IMG/VR virus record: IMGVR_UViG_3300028809_000473
Location: 1-38,185 of that record
Length of the DNA stretch: 38,185 nucleotides
Direction: 5' to 3' (one strand)
Source: a virus
Shown here: positions 28,168 to 36,030 of the stretch, one piece after another
How the letters are laid out: every line of letters begins with the position of its first letter
How positions within the stretch are numbered: position 1 is the first letter of the stretch
Notes under the pieces: model-generated
Database searches by the model: none
What the model was told of the DNA's origin: nothing
Seen by the model: only the letters and a program-made list of their open reading frames with translations
Program-made: the position numbers and the translations under genes

Positions 28168-28755
28168 ATGCGGATCATGGGGTGGGACCTGTCGATTACG
28201 TGCACGGGGGTGGCCATGCCGGACGGCTCCACCGCTGTCGTCAAGCCGCGCGGCAAAGGCTATGACCGGCTGCTCGGTATCGAGGAACGACTGTGCGCGG
28301 CGGTGCGTGTGGCCCGGCCCGACCTCGCCGTCATCGAGGACATCCGCGCGGGCCTGAAAGGCGACGCCGCCAAGGTCGTCCCGATGGTGCACGCGGTCGC
28401 CATACTCGCACTCGGCCGGGCCGGGGTGCCGTACGTCCTCGTCAACGCCTCCACGCTCAAGCTGTATGCCACCGGCTACGGCGCGGCCGACAAGGACTCC
28501 ATGGCGCTGGCCGCGCTCACCTACGGCGGCCGGACGTTCCCCGGCGACACGGGCGGAGACATGTGCGACGCCTGGTGGCTGCGCGCGGCCGGGTACGCGG
28601 CCTACGGCCGGCCGGTGGTGCGGGTGCCGCAGCCCCACGTGGACGCCTTGCGCGCGGTGGAGTGGCCGCGCGTCGGTGAGATCAGCCCGCTCATGGAGCT
28701 GCGGAGGAAGCGCGCCACGGCCCGCCCGGGGCGCCGGCGGAAGGCGGCCGTCTGA
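28168..28755 (+). CDS. RuvC-like Holliday-junction resolvase
   Basis: 195 residues; ATG 28168 or 28177. RNase H-like fold: MGWDLSITCTGVA (first Asp, residue 7), LAVIEDIRAG (Glu-Asp after strand 4), YVLVNASTLKLYATGYG and DKDSMALAA, then GGDMCDAWWLRAAG giving the last catalytic Asp. The C-terminus is basic (RRKRATARPGRRRKAAV). Phage RuvC-like enzymes cut branched DNA during replication, recombination or packaging. It is an isolated plus-strand gene closed by a strong terminator. Confidence 0.87.
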   Translation: MRIMGWDLSITCTGVAMPDGSTAVVKPRGKGYDRLLGIEERLCAAVRVARPDLAVIEDIRAGLKGDAAKVVPMVHAVAILALGRAGVPYVLVNASTLKLYATGYGAADKDSMALAALTYGGRTFPGDTGGDMCDAWWLRAAGYAAYGRPVVRVPQPHVDALRAVEWPRVGEISPLMELRRKRATARPGRRRKAAV

Positions 28756-28790
28756 CATGATGCGGTCGCGGCCCTCGGCCGTAAACAGGG

Positions 28791-28823
28791 GAAAACCCCG
28801 GGCGCGCTCTGCCCGGGGTTTTC
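28791..28823. terminator. Bidirectional terminator
   Basis: GAAAACCCCGGGC (28791-28803) pairs with GCCCGGGGTTTTC (28811-28823); A/T ends on both sides serve the converging RuvC-like and SSB-like genes. Confidence 0.82.
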
Positions 28824-28844
28824 CTCGTGGTGCGGTGGTTCGGG

Positions 28845-29450
28845 TCAGCCGCCGAACGGGTCCGCCGGCTCGTCGCCCCCGCCGCTGACGGCGGTGGCGG
28901 AGTGCACCGGCACGTCCCGCTCCGCGTGGGGGTTCTGCGCGGCCGGGGTGTACCGGGCGCTGAACGACTGGCTGGCGAACTTGGCGCCGGGCGCCTTGAC
29001 GCTCTTGCCCCGGGCCATCTCCAGGTACCCACCGACCTCGGGGAGCTGCATGCCCGCCTTCTTCAGCGCGTCGGCGAGCGCCTTGATCTTGGTGTTGGAG
29101 ACGTAGAGGGTGCGCTTGCCGTCATCCTCGGGCAGCGCCACCTCCTCGTAGTCCTTGCCCTCCCAGGTGACGCCGGTGGCCTCGCACTGCATTTCGATGA
29201 CCATCATCTCGACGGGCCGGGCCGACTCCACCGGGATGGTGAGCTGGGACTGGATGGTGGGCCGCTTGCCCTGCCAGAACAGCAGCTCGCGGGTCTCGTT
29301 GTCGGTCTGCTGCGCCATCCGCCAGTCCAGGATGGTGCCGGCGACGACGTGGCCGACCTTCGGGAACTTGGCTCCGATCTTCTTGTCGCCCGAGAGGAAC
29401 CGGGCGGCCTTCACGGCGTCCGCGCTGAACGGGTCCGTCGAGGTGGTCAT
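28845..29450 (-). CDS. SSB-like single-strand DNA-binding protein candidate
   Basis: 201 residues from ATG 29450. The central 120 residues are beta-rich (GTILDWRMAQQTDNETRELL; RPTIQSQLTIPVESARPVEM) as in OB-fold or phage SSB proteins, and the C-terminus GGGDEPADPFGG resembles the acidic DxPF tail by which SSBs recruit partners. Position between a RuvC-like gene and a RecB-like nuclease is typical of phage recombination/replication blocks. The classic SSB fold signature is not obvious, so the call rests on tail and context. Confidence 0.62.
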   Translation of the reverse strand: MTTSTDPFSADAVKAARFLSGDKKIGAKFPKVGHVVAGTILDWRMAQQTDNETRELLFWQGKRPTIQSQLTIPVESARPVEMMVIEMQCEATGVTWEGKDYEEVALPEDDGKRTLYVSNTKIKALADALKKAGMQLPEVGGYLEMARGKSVKAPGAKFASQSFSARYTPAAQNPHAERDVPVHSATAVSGGGDEPADPFGG

Positions 29451-29540
29451 GTGTTTCTCCTGTGTCTGTGGGCCTGTTGGTCCCTGGGTTTCCTCGTCCC
29501 GCCGTCGGCGGGGGAGGGGAGCCGGTGGTGCGTGGCTCCG

Positions 29541-29634
29541 GTGCGCGGCCGGGTCTCGAACCCGAATCTCCAGGGACTTACCGGCACGGGGTGACCGGGG
29601 TCCTTGGGGCTCTAGCCAGTTGAGCTACCGCGCT
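29541..29634 (-). tRNA. Second tRNA-like gene with enlarged anticodon arm
   Basis: Minus strand: AGCGCGG (29634-29628) and CCGCGCA pair over six bp (A-A at the end), TA, D arm GCTC/GAGC with AACTGGCTA loop, T arm TCGGG-TTCGAGA-CCCGG. CCA is not encoded. The anticodon arm has CCAAG facing CCTGG, but the loop holds about 28 nt, with GAC/GTC and CCGG-CAC/GTG-CCGG pairing inside. No anticodon is identifiable. Its 21-nt excess matches the 23-nt excess in the gene at 5098-5196. Confidence 0.45.
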
Positions 29635-29737
29635 GCCAGCGTTTTACGGCCGCCGCCAGACCACCCACCGACCGCCGGTGTGAGCGTTTCGCCCTCGGGC
29701 TACTTGCTGCACGACGGTGCGGCTTAGGTCTCTCAGG

Positions 29738-29768
29738 GCCCCGAGGCCGGGGGATGTGGCCCCGGGGC
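29738..29768. terminator. Hairpin downstream of the nuclease gene
   Basis: GCCCCGAGGCC (29738-29748) pairs with GGCCCCGGGGC (29758-29768), 10 of 11 pairs. Confidence 0.55.
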
Positions 29769-29879
29769 GGTCTCTGTGGAGTTGATCCGGGAGGGTCTGT
29801 GACGATTGGTGAACTACGTCTGACGCGCCCGGAGTTGGTGTGCTCCGTATGCTTTTATGATACCCCGTCGGAGGATTTA

Positions 29880-29908
29880 GTTAAACCCTCTTCACCCACC
29901 GGGTTCCG
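29880..29908 (-). promoter_or_regulatory. Promoter candidate for tRNA-like gene and SSB-like gene
   Basis: TTTAAC (29880-29885) followed by TAAATCC immediately after the nuclease stop; the hexamer 17 bp upstream is GGAACC, so the -35 is weak. Confidence 0.45.
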
Positions 29909-31202
29909 CGAGTTCCCGGAGCCTCGTCTGCATGACGTCGACCAGCGCGTCCACCTCCGCCTTGGACAGGCCGGCCTTCGTCGCCTCCTGCCAGACGGCC
30001 GACGCCTCACCCTTGGACGTGACCGCCTTGGCCCGCTCGCGCAGGGTCGGCGGCCGGACCGTCGTCCGGGACGTCACGCCGGTGTCCGGGTCGTAGTCCC
30101 CGGCCACCGGAGCCGACTTCACCGTTTGCGCGGCCGGCCGCGACGGGGCGAACGTGCCCGCCTCGGAGACCATGACCGGGGAGGCGAGGTTGCGCAGCTT
30201 GCGCCACTCCCGCACCCGCTCACACAGCACGGCCGCGTTCCAGCCCGACTCCAGGTCGATGCCGTAGACGGCCGGCTGCTTCGTCCCCGACTTGTCCACC
30301 GGCAGGTGGATGACGATGCCCGCGTCCAGCCGGACCTTCGTGCCCGGCTTGTCGAACCGGCTCAGCGGGTCCGGCTCCCACGTCTCCTCGTGCCGGTCCC
30401 ACACCCCGGCCGTGTTGATGCCCTGCGCGTACGTCCCGAGCTGGATGGCGATCTCCTGCCACCCGTAGTCGAGATCCCGGCCGGTCTTCTTGTCGCCGAT
30501 CACGTACTCCCCGGGGGACAGACGCACCTCCGCCCGGCCGATCCCCAGCACCAGCGGCTTGGTGACCTTGTAGCAGTTGTCCGAGGTCCCGGCGACGCCG
30601 TACTGCTTGACGACCGTGGTGAACTCGATGAGGTGCGGCACGGGCTCCAGGCCCGTCTCCTCCAGCAGCCGGATGTACGTCTCCACGTCGTCCCGGCAGT
30701 CCGGCGGCACCTGCTCCAGGATGCTGCGCGGCCCGCCCGGCGAGTGCCACGCCCGGTCAGCCATCTCCGTGAACGAGTGCATGGACGTGCCGAGGTTGGC
30801 GGCGACCTTGTCACCGGCGGCCGTCTTCAGCTCCGCCGTCAGCTCGTCCAGCAGTTTCTTGTCCGCGCGCACGTGCTTGCCGTGGGCGCGCTGCACGATG
30901 TCCGGCCGCATCGTCGCCCCGAGCAGCGCCATACGCAGACCCCACTGGGACAGGGCGTACGTGTCGCTGATGGACTTGGCGAACGTCGTCGCCCTCGTCC
31001 ACGCCTGCTCCCGGCCGGTGTCCGGGTGCGGGATGAGGTACCGGCCGTACCGGTCGCGCTTGGTCTCCTTCTCCCCGTGCGTCCCGGACCCGCCGGCGAG
31101 GAACTGCGCCGCCGACGCGTTCCGGTCCTGCGCGGGAGCCGGGGCCGGGGCCGGCCGGCCGCCGAGGAACCGCGCCGCCGCGTCCGCCTGGTCAGTCGTC
31201 AC
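29892..31202 (-). CDS. RecB/Cas4-like PD-(D/E)XK exonuclease
   Basis: 436 residues if translation starts at GTG 31202, just inside the end of the 70-aa gene. The core is NLGTSMHSFTEMADRAW (H142), HLIEFTTVVKQYGVAGTSDN (E193, D208) and YVIGDKKTGRDLDYGWQEIA with the D237-x-K pair, then IQLGTYAQG (Q motif): the phage RecB-type nuclease arrangement. It would process DNA ends for recombination or replication. The N-terminal DAAARFLGG is also found in the overlapping 70-aa protein. The same frame is open upstream as far as 32780, so it may also be made as part of a 962-aa fusion (see separate entry). Confidence 0.82.
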   Translation of the reverse strand: MTTDQADAAARFLGGRPAPAPAPAQDRNASAAQFLAGGSGTHGEKETKRDRYGRYLIPHPDTGREQAWTRATTFAKSISDTYALSQWGLRMALLGATMRPDIVQRAHGKHVRADKKLLDELTAELKTAAGDKVAANLGTSMHSFTEMADRAWHSPGGPRSILEQVPPDCRDDVETYIRLLEETGLEPVPHLIEFTTVVKQYGVAGTSDNCYKVTKPLVLGIGRAEVRLSPGEYVIGDKKTGRDLDYGWQEIAIQLGTYAQGINTAGVWDRHEETWEPDPLSRFDKPGTKVRLDAGIVIHLPVDKSGTKQPAVYGIDLESGWNAAVLCERVREWRKLRNLASPVMVSEAGTFAPSRPAAQTVKSAPVAGDYDPDTGVTSRTTVRPPTLRERAKAVTSKGEASAVWQEATKAGLSKAEVDALVDVMQTRLRELAEPGG

Positions 31203-32780
31203 CGCAGCACTCCTGCCCCTGCCAGCCGTCGTCGCCGTCGGCGCGGATGATGTCACCGATCCGGATTGCGGCGAAACAGCCGGAACACTCGCCCTCGTAG
31301 GCGGCGGGGAACCAGGGGCCGGGGCCGTCGTCGGGCTGGTCGTTGTCGGCGTCGATGCCGCCGAGGAAGCGGGCCGCTGCTGCGGCGTCCTGTCGTCCGT
31401 GCATTCCGTGGTCTCCTGTTCCGTGGTCCGGGGAGCGGGGGCCCGCTCCACCGTCTCGCCGAGGTTGGTCAGATTGCCGGTGCGGCCGTCGTGCGGGCCG
31501 CCGATGACGATGGCGTGGATGACGCCGTTGGTCTCGCCGGTGACGCGCATGAGCGAACCGCGCCGGGTGAAGTGGTCGCCGGTTTCCAGAAGGCCGAGGA
31601 GCACCGGGCCGGTAGCTGCTCGGACGGCCGCCACATCGCGGCGCACCTGGCCCATCACGTCCCGAGGGTCCAGGTCGGGGCTGGTCGCCTCGTCGTTCCC
31701 GGAGTCCACGGCGCCGCAAAGCCTGCACCGGAAAACCAGTTCTTCCCCGTCGTCCTCCGCCGGGTCGTTTTCGGTGAACCCGTCCGGGTGCGTGCACGGC
31801 GTACCGCAGGCGACGCACACCAGCCGGTCGTCCTCCACGCCGAACACCCCGTCGGCGTGGTCGCACGGACGGCCGTCCTCGGTCTCGCCCTGCGGCAGCC
31901 GGCTCTCAGGCGGGGTGAACCAGCCCACGGCGTCGCAGTGCTCGCAGGCGGGGACCTCCCGGCCGTCCACGCTGAGCGTGTCTCGGAATCCGTCCGGGTG
32001 TGTGCACGCCGCCTGCCGCGCGGCCTTCTCCGCGTCCACCCGCGCGGTGCACTCCGCACAGGCGACGACGCCGTGGGGCACGTTGGTGCCGCAGCCGGGG
32101 CACCGGTGGTCGTCGGTGTTGCACTTACCGCACGCCGGGTCGAACCCCTCCGGGCTCGGGCGGCCCTCGGTGAGCAAGGCGGACACCCTTGCCCTGAGCA
32201 GAGGGCCACCCGTGGGCGCGCCCATGAACCGCTCGGCTTCGGTCCGGGTGCCGTCGTCCATCGCGTCCAGGACGGTTCCGACGCCGGACGTCTCCCGGGT
32301 CAGGGCCTCCGCCAGCGGCGAGCCGTTGAACTGGTCGGCCATCGTCGGGATCGGCACACCGGCGCAGATGTAGCACTGGCCAACCGGGACGTGCCCGCAG
32401 TCGACAGCCAGCGACGCGACGAGACCGTCCGTCGTGCCGACGATGTCCGGGTACGTGCCGAGCGGGAAGTCACTCCCGGCGGGGCACGGCCGGGGCGTCG
32501 CTTCCGGGGTGAGATGGCTGCGCACCCGGCCGTTGTCGGTGAGCTGCACCGGGTGCCTGCACAGGCGGCACTGTGGGCTGTCGGCGGTCATGTCCTCGGC
32601 GAGCGCGACACCGGCCGGCGTGGCGGGCTTCTCCCCGGCGCCCTTGCACTTGCGGCTGTCCGGGTTGGCCTGCCAGTCGGGGTTGTTGGCGGTGTGGTGG
32701 CGGACCGTGCCGTCCGCGTTGACGCTGCACTCCTTGCCGCACACGGCGCACGGTGCGCGCTCAGGGGTCGACTGAGTCAT
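29892..32780 (-). CDS. 962-aa open frame: zinc-ribbon array fused in frame to the nuclease
   Basis: ATG 32780 follows ACCAAGGAACCAGGAAGG. The first about 455 residues contain repeated metal sites: CAVCGKEC, CRLC, C..CGKCN, CPGC, CAEC, then three related units of the form C-x-H-x-D-G-F ... C-x2-C (CTHPDGF, CDHADGV, CTHPDGF). No stop follows; the frame passes through a Ser/Thr/Pro/Ala-rich stretch (about residues 456-527), which is the shadow of the 70-aa gene, into the nuclease. Either the zinc-ribbon protein has lost its stop and is fused, or the linker is real and the 70-aa gene is embedded. Zinc-ribbon part confident, extent uncertain. Confidence 0.6.
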   Translation of the reverse strand: MTQSTPERAPCAVCGKECSVNADGTVRHHTANNPDWQANPDSRKCKGAGEKPATPAGVALAEDMTADSPQCRLCRHPVQLTDNGRVRSHLTPEATPRPCPAGSDFPLGTYPDIVGTTDGLVASLAVDCGHVPVGQCYICAGVPIPTMADQFNGSPLAEALTRETSGVGTVLDAMDDGTRTEAERFMGAPTGGPLLRARVSALLTEGRPSPEGFDPACGKCNTDDHRCPGCGTNVPHGVVACAECTARVDAEKAARQAACTHPDGFRDTLSVDGREVPACEHCDAVGWFTPPESRLPQGETEDGRPCDHADGVFGVEDDRLVCVACGTPCTHPDGFTENDPAEDDGEELVFRCRLCGAVDSGNDEATSPDLDPRDVMGQVRRDVAAVRAATGPVLLGLLETGDHFTRRGSLMRVTGETNGVIHAIVIGGPHDGRTGNLTNLGETVERAPAPRTTEQETTECTDDRTPQQRPASSAASTPTTTSPTTAPAPGSPPPTRASVPAVSPQSGSVTSSAPTATTAGRGRSAAVTTDQADAAARFLGGRPAPAPAPAQDRNASAAQFLAGGSGTHGEKETKRDRYGRYLIPHPDTGREQAWTRATTFAKSISDTYALSQWGLRMALLGATMRPDIVQRAHGKHVRADKKLLDELTAELKTAAGDKVAANLGTSMHSFTEMADRAWHSPGGPRSILEQVPPDCRDDVETYIRLLEETGLEPVPHLIEFTTVVKQYGVAGTSDNCYKVTKPLVLGIGRAEVRLSPGEYVIGDKKTGRDLDYGWQEIAIQLGTYAQGINTAGVWDRHEETWEPDPLSRFDKPGTKVRLDAGIVIHLPVDKSGTKQPAVYGIDLESGWNAAVLCERVREWRKLRNLASPVMVSEAGTFAPSRPAAQTVKSAPVAGDYDPDTGVTSRTTVRPPTLRERAKAVTSKGEASAVWQEATKAGLSKAEVDALVDVMQTRLRELAEPGG
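31192..31404 (-). CDS. 70-aa protein embedded in another frame, zinc-type
   Basis: ATG 31404 after ACAGGAGACCACGGA. Starts MHGRQDAAAAARFLGGIDAD and contains ECSGCFAAIRIGDIIRADGD and QECCGDD, that is CxxC plus CC. DAAAARFLGG is repeated as DAAARFLGG at the start of the nuclease. The amino-acid composition is natural here, while the overlapping long frame is low-complexity, so this is the more likely coding frame for this stretch. The downstream nuclease GTG lies within its last codons. Confidence 0.65.
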   Translation of the reverse strand: MHGRQDAAAAARFLGGIDADNDQPDDGPGPWFPAAYEGECSGCFAAIRIGDIIRADGDDGWQGQECCGDD

Positions 32781-32856
32781 GGGCGTACCTTCCTGGTTCC
32801 TTGGTCAATGGCCTAACGGCCAGGTGGGGAGGGCCGCCGCAGCCCTCCCGGGTGGG

Positions 32857-33339
32857 TCAGCGGCCGATGCGCGGGCCACCGTGCTGCACCAGACGGATCA
32901 CGGCGTTGGTGTAGGCGTCGTTCCGGGCGAGGTTGCCCAGCAGCTTGTACGCCCCGGCGTCCAGCGCGTTCAGGTCGACGGCGGGCAGGTACGCCGCCGC
33001 GTGGGCGATGCGCCGCCGTTCGTTCTCGACGGCCAGCTCCTCCGCGCCGCAGTCGCAGAACGACCCGCTGTGCCCAGACATCCCGTCGTCCGCGTACTCG
33101 AAGCGGTGGATGTGCGGCTGTTCGTCGGGCTCGGTGAACGGGTTCTTCGGCTCCTGCGCCTGCTTCCCGTCGGCCTCCTGACACTCTCGCAGGTAGACGT
33201 GCTCGAACGCCTCCGCCGTCCGCCGGACGGCCACCAACGCGTCGTCGTCGGCCTCGGTCCAGCCAGCCGCCAGATGCAGCGTCTTCATGGCGAAAGCGAT
33301 CTCCTCGCGGACGACCGCCCGTAGCCTCGTCTCGTCCAT
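32857..33339 (-). CDS. 160-aa protein with CDC motif, unknown
   Basis: ATG 33339 after AACGGGGACTACGGA. Helical N-terminus (MDETRLRAVVREEIAFAMKT), a middle with HIHRFEYADDGMSGHSGSFC and DCG, whose two His and two Cys could bind zinc, and a helical C-terminus. First gene of the nuclease unit. No family recognised. Confidence 0.68.
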   Translation of the reverse strand: MDETRLRAVVREEIAFAMKTLHLAAGWTEADDDALVAVRRTAEAFEHVYLRECQEADGKQAQEPKNPFTEPDEQPHIHRFEYADDGMSGHSGSFCDCGAEELAVENERRRIAHAAAYLPAVDLNALDAGAYKLLGNLARNDAYTNAVIRLVQHGGPRIGR

Positions 33340-33366
33340 TCCGTAGTCCCCGTTCCTGTAGATTTA

Positions 33367-33395
33367 GCTAAATCATACCTGACGGTCGCGCTGCA
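33367..33395 (-). promoter_or_regulatory. Promoter candidate overlapping the helicase stop codon
   Basis: TTTAGC (33367-33372) preceded by TATGA; that TGA is the helicase stop. No good -35 at 17-18 bp. Confidence 0.45.
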
Positions 33396-36030
33396 TGTAA
33401 GGGTCCAGCTTGCGGGAGGCGAGGGTGACCGCGAACAGGTCGCTGGCGAGGCCGGCCCGGATCTCCTCGGGCACGGTGTGCCCGGCGTAGCGGAGCATTC
33501 CGATCAACTTCGGAGACGCCGGCTTCTTCCTCCACGCCGCCGTCCGGGTCATGTTGAGCGCGGACCGATCGGTGGCCTCGGTCTCCGCCCACGCCATGGC
33601 GATGCCGAGGTCCAGGCCCTCGTGCAGCCGCTCCCAGTTCCCGCTCGGCGGGGCGTAAGCGACGTCCCACTTCTCGGCGCCCTCGCGGGACGGCCACAGC
33701 AGGATCTCCCCGTTGTCGCCGAGCGGGATGAACTGGATTCCCGCTCGGGTGCGCAGCCACGAGTAGGCGGCCGACGCCTTGAACAGGTCGATGTCCCGGT
33801 GGGTCAGCGCGAACCGCAGCGAGCCGGCCGGAACGCGGGCGTCCTTGCTGGACTCCTCGCGCTCGTACGCCTCGGCCAGAGTCTCGCCGTCGGCCACCTC
33901 CCGGAGCTGCGCGCCCGGCTCCAGGTCGACCAGCGTGCACAGCGACCCGCCCTCGCCGGCGAGGATGAGCACCAGGGCGTCCTCCTTGCCGGTGGCCGGC
34001 GACGGCCGCAGCACCCGCCCCACCATCTGTATGAACAGCGGCTCGGACTTGGTCGGCCGGGCGATGACCGCGCAGTCTGCGAACGGGAAGTCGGCACCCT
34101 CGGTCAGCACCATGCAGTTGACCAATGTGCGGATCTCGCCGGTGCGGAACTTGCGGTAGATGTTCAGCCGCTCCTCGCGGGGCGTGCCGCCGTGCACGTA
34201 CGCCGCGCTCGGCAGGGCCTCGGCCGTCTCCCGCGCGACCTCCACCGTCGGCGTGAACACGATGGGGGACCGGCGGTCGGCCGCGTGCTCCTCCAGCACC
34301 TTGGCGATGATCTGCGGGCCGCCCGCCTCCATCAGCGCGTCGCCCAGGGACGAGGCGGTGTAGTCGCCCCGGCTCCGCTTGACGTCCCCGAGGTGCAGGG
34401 TGTCCACGTCGATGAGCCGGGAGCGCACATCGGTGAGGTAGCCCCGGCTCATCGCCCACAGCGGGGAGCGCGTGTAGACGGCGTCCTCCCACACGTCCCC
34501 GAGACCCTGGCCGTCGCCCCGGGCGAGTGTCGCGGTGAAGCCGACGGCCTTGGTGCCGGGCATCCCGCTGTAGCAGCCGAGGGCGGCGAGGATGTTGCGG
34601 TAGCTGACGGCCGCCGCGTGATGGCATTCGTCAACAATGACCAGCCCGACCTTGCCGCACTTCTCCTGGCTGTCGAGCAGCCGGTGCAGCCGCTTCTCCC
34701 GAGCGAGGGTCTGCACCGAGCAGACCATGACGTCTGCGGCGATGTTGTCGTCCGCCGCCTTCACCTTGCCGGTGAACAGGGACGGCTCGGTCTGCTTCAG
34801 CTTGGACAGCGTCTGGTCGGCCAGCTCGTCGCGGTGCACGAGGATGACGACGCGCGTGCCCTCCGACTCGACGTGCTCGGCCGCCATGCGGGAGAACACG
34901 ACAGTGTTGTGCGTGACGATGTGGTGCCTCGTCACCTGGTACAGGCTGTCCGGCGCGGCCACCCGGATGCACCGGATCTCCTGGTCCTCCACTCGCTCCA
35001 CGGCCACGATGGTGCGCCGGGGTTCGAACGTCCGGCGCGGTCCGCCGGCGCGGTTCTTCCTCGGGGTGGACAGAGCGGGTGCGTCAGAGGGCATGAGGAT
35101 GTTGACCACTATGTTCTCGTAGTCCTCGCCGCTGGTCGGCTGAACCCGGTTGTAGCACCGCACGCTCGCGGTACCCCCGAGAGAGCAGACCAGTTCGCTC
35201 ACGTCGTCCGCCAGTCGCGGCGAGGTGGTGTGGTAGCAGACCGCCCGGCGTTCTGCCCGACTGGAGCCGTCGTTGTCCATGAGGCCGTGCAGCAGGGCAA
35301 GTCGCTGCGCCGTCCCGGCCTCCAGGTACCGGCGCGGGATGAACTTGTCCGCGCTGGCCACGTCCAGACCCATCACACGGATGTGCTTCTGAACCCCTCG
35401 GACGATGAAGCGGGGGCACCACTTCGTCTCGTCCACGGTCGCCCGGGTCACCTCGTGCTCCGCACGGACGCGTTCGGCCACGTGTTCGTCGGGCGTGGTC
35501 AGGACCGGGCTGGTGTGGCTCAGGTAGCCGTTGGCGAGCAGCGCCCCGAGCGTGTACGGGCCGATAGGGAGTTCCGCGTCGGGTGTGAGAGTGCCTGACA
35601 CCGGGATGGCCCACCGGTTGGCCCGCCCGTGCTTCAATCCGTGGTCCGCTATCTCCGACGTGCTGAGCGTGCGAACCTCCCGGGACGTACGCCGGTGCGC
35701 GTGGTCCCGCACGGTCCACAGGTGTTCCGCGTCCGTGACGACGGACGACCCGTCCCGGAAGGTCACACGGAACGCGGGCAGGACGCCACGGTCGTAGACG
35801 TCCACGACCTCGGTCGGGTGACCGTTGCTGCCGAACACGAGGTCCCCGGGCTCCAGGTCACCCCACTTGCGCAGACCGTCCGGGGTGGGAACTTCGGTGT
35901 TCAGTGGATGGCCTTTGCCCATGCCGGTCGCCAGCACGGCGGCCGGCCGCTGCATCCCGTCGGCCCACGCGGCGCGCACCGTGTCGATGCACTCGCGCTG
36001 GTACTCGCGCAGGGCCAGAGTCTGGCTCAT
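33373..36030 (-). CDS. Superfamily 2 DNA helicase precursor interrupted by an intein
   Basis: 885 residues from ATG 36030. After LREYQRECIDTVRAAW (Q-motif region) the Walker A is split: ATGMGK (34-39) is separated from TVVFSRM (376 on) by a 336-residue intein. Spliced, it gives ATGMGKTVVFS. Then ILVHRDELADQT (Ia), LVIVDECHHA (DEAD/H box II), GFTATLARGD (III), IVFTPTV (IV), VNCMVLTEGADFP (V) and QMVGRVLRPS (VI). The mature protein would be about 549 residues, typical of phage and plasmid DEAD-like helicases of the RadD/SSL2 type. Start overlaps the upstream stop by ATGA. Confidence 0.9.
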   Translation of the reverse strand: MSQTLALREYQRECIDTVRAAWADGMQRPAAVLATGMGKGHPLNTEVPTPDGLRKWGDLEPGDLVFGSNGHPTEVVDVYDRGVLPAFRVTFRDGSSVVTDAEHLWTVRDHAHRRTSREVRTLSTSEIADHGLKHGRANRWAIPVSGTLTPDAELPIGPYTLGALLANGYLSHTSPVLTTPDEHVAERVRAEHEVTRATVDETKWCPRFIVRGVQKHIRVMGLDVASADKFIPRRYLEAGTAQRLALLHGLMDNDGSSRAERRAVCYHTTSPRLADDVSELVCSLGGTASVRCYNRVQPTSGEDYENIVVNILMPSDAPALSTPRKNRAGGPRRTFEPRRTIVAVERVEDQEIRCIRVAAPDSLYQVTRHHIVTHNTVVFSRMAAEHVESEGTRVVILVHRDELADQTLSKLKQTEPSLFTGKVKAADDNIAADVMVCSVQTLAREKRLHRLLDSQEKCGKVGLVIVDECHHAAAVSYRNILAALGCYSGMPGTKAVGFTATLARGDGQGLGDVWEDAVYTRSPLWAMSRGYLTDVRSRLIDVDTLHLGDVKRSRGDYTASSLGDALMEAGGPQIIAKVLEEHAADRRSPIVFTPTVEVARETAEALPSAAYVHGGTPREERLNIYRKFRTGEIRTLVNCMVLTEGADFPFADCAVIARPTKSEPLFIQMVGRVLRPSPATGKEDALVLILAGEGGSLCTLVDLEPGAQLREVADGETLAEAYEREESSKDARVPAGSLRFALTHRDIDLFKASAAYSWLRTRAGIQFIPLGDNGEILLWPSREGAEKWDVAYAPPSGNWERLHEGLDLGIAMAWAETEATDRSALNMTRTAAWRKKPASPKLIGMLRYAGHTVPEEIRAGLASDLFAVTLASRKLDPYMQRDRQV
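34906..35913 (-). other. Class 3-type intein with DOD homing-endonuclease domain
   Basis: Residues 40-375 of the helicase precursor. It begins with GHPLNTEVPTPDG, so no Cys or Ser at position 1, and ends VTHN followed by Thr376. The class 3 WCT set is present: Trp105 in EHLWTV (block B), Cys354 in IRCIRVAAPDSLY (block F) and Thr376. DOD endonuclease motifs are LGALLANGY (161-169) and LLHGLMDNDG (246-255); the first has Asn167 where the metal-binding Asp is expected, so cleavage may be lost while splicing is kept. Confidence 0.88.

Larger units (their letters stand above)
29451..29891. other. 441-bp gene-free region
   Basis: Contains, right to left, a promoter candidate (29880-29908), an AT-rich near-palindrome (29847-29863), a hairpin (29738-29768) and a tRNA-like gene (29541-29634). 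No convincing protein frame on either strand. Confidence 0.7.

Noticed and set aside
28142-28357. 71-aa plus-strand frame starting upstream of the RuvC-like gene
   Set aside because: It overlaps the RuvC-like frame in another phase and its product is Arg/Ser-rich without motifs.
29880-29908. Plus-strand promoter in the 29.8 kb spacer (TTGGTG...TGATAC)
   Set aside because: No plus-strand gene follows before 36776, so a functional plus-strand promoter there is unlikely.
30577-32373. 598-aa plus-strand open frame opposite the zinc-ribbon and nuclease genes
   Set aside because: Ser/Arg/Thr-rich shadow without a ribosome site or any domain.
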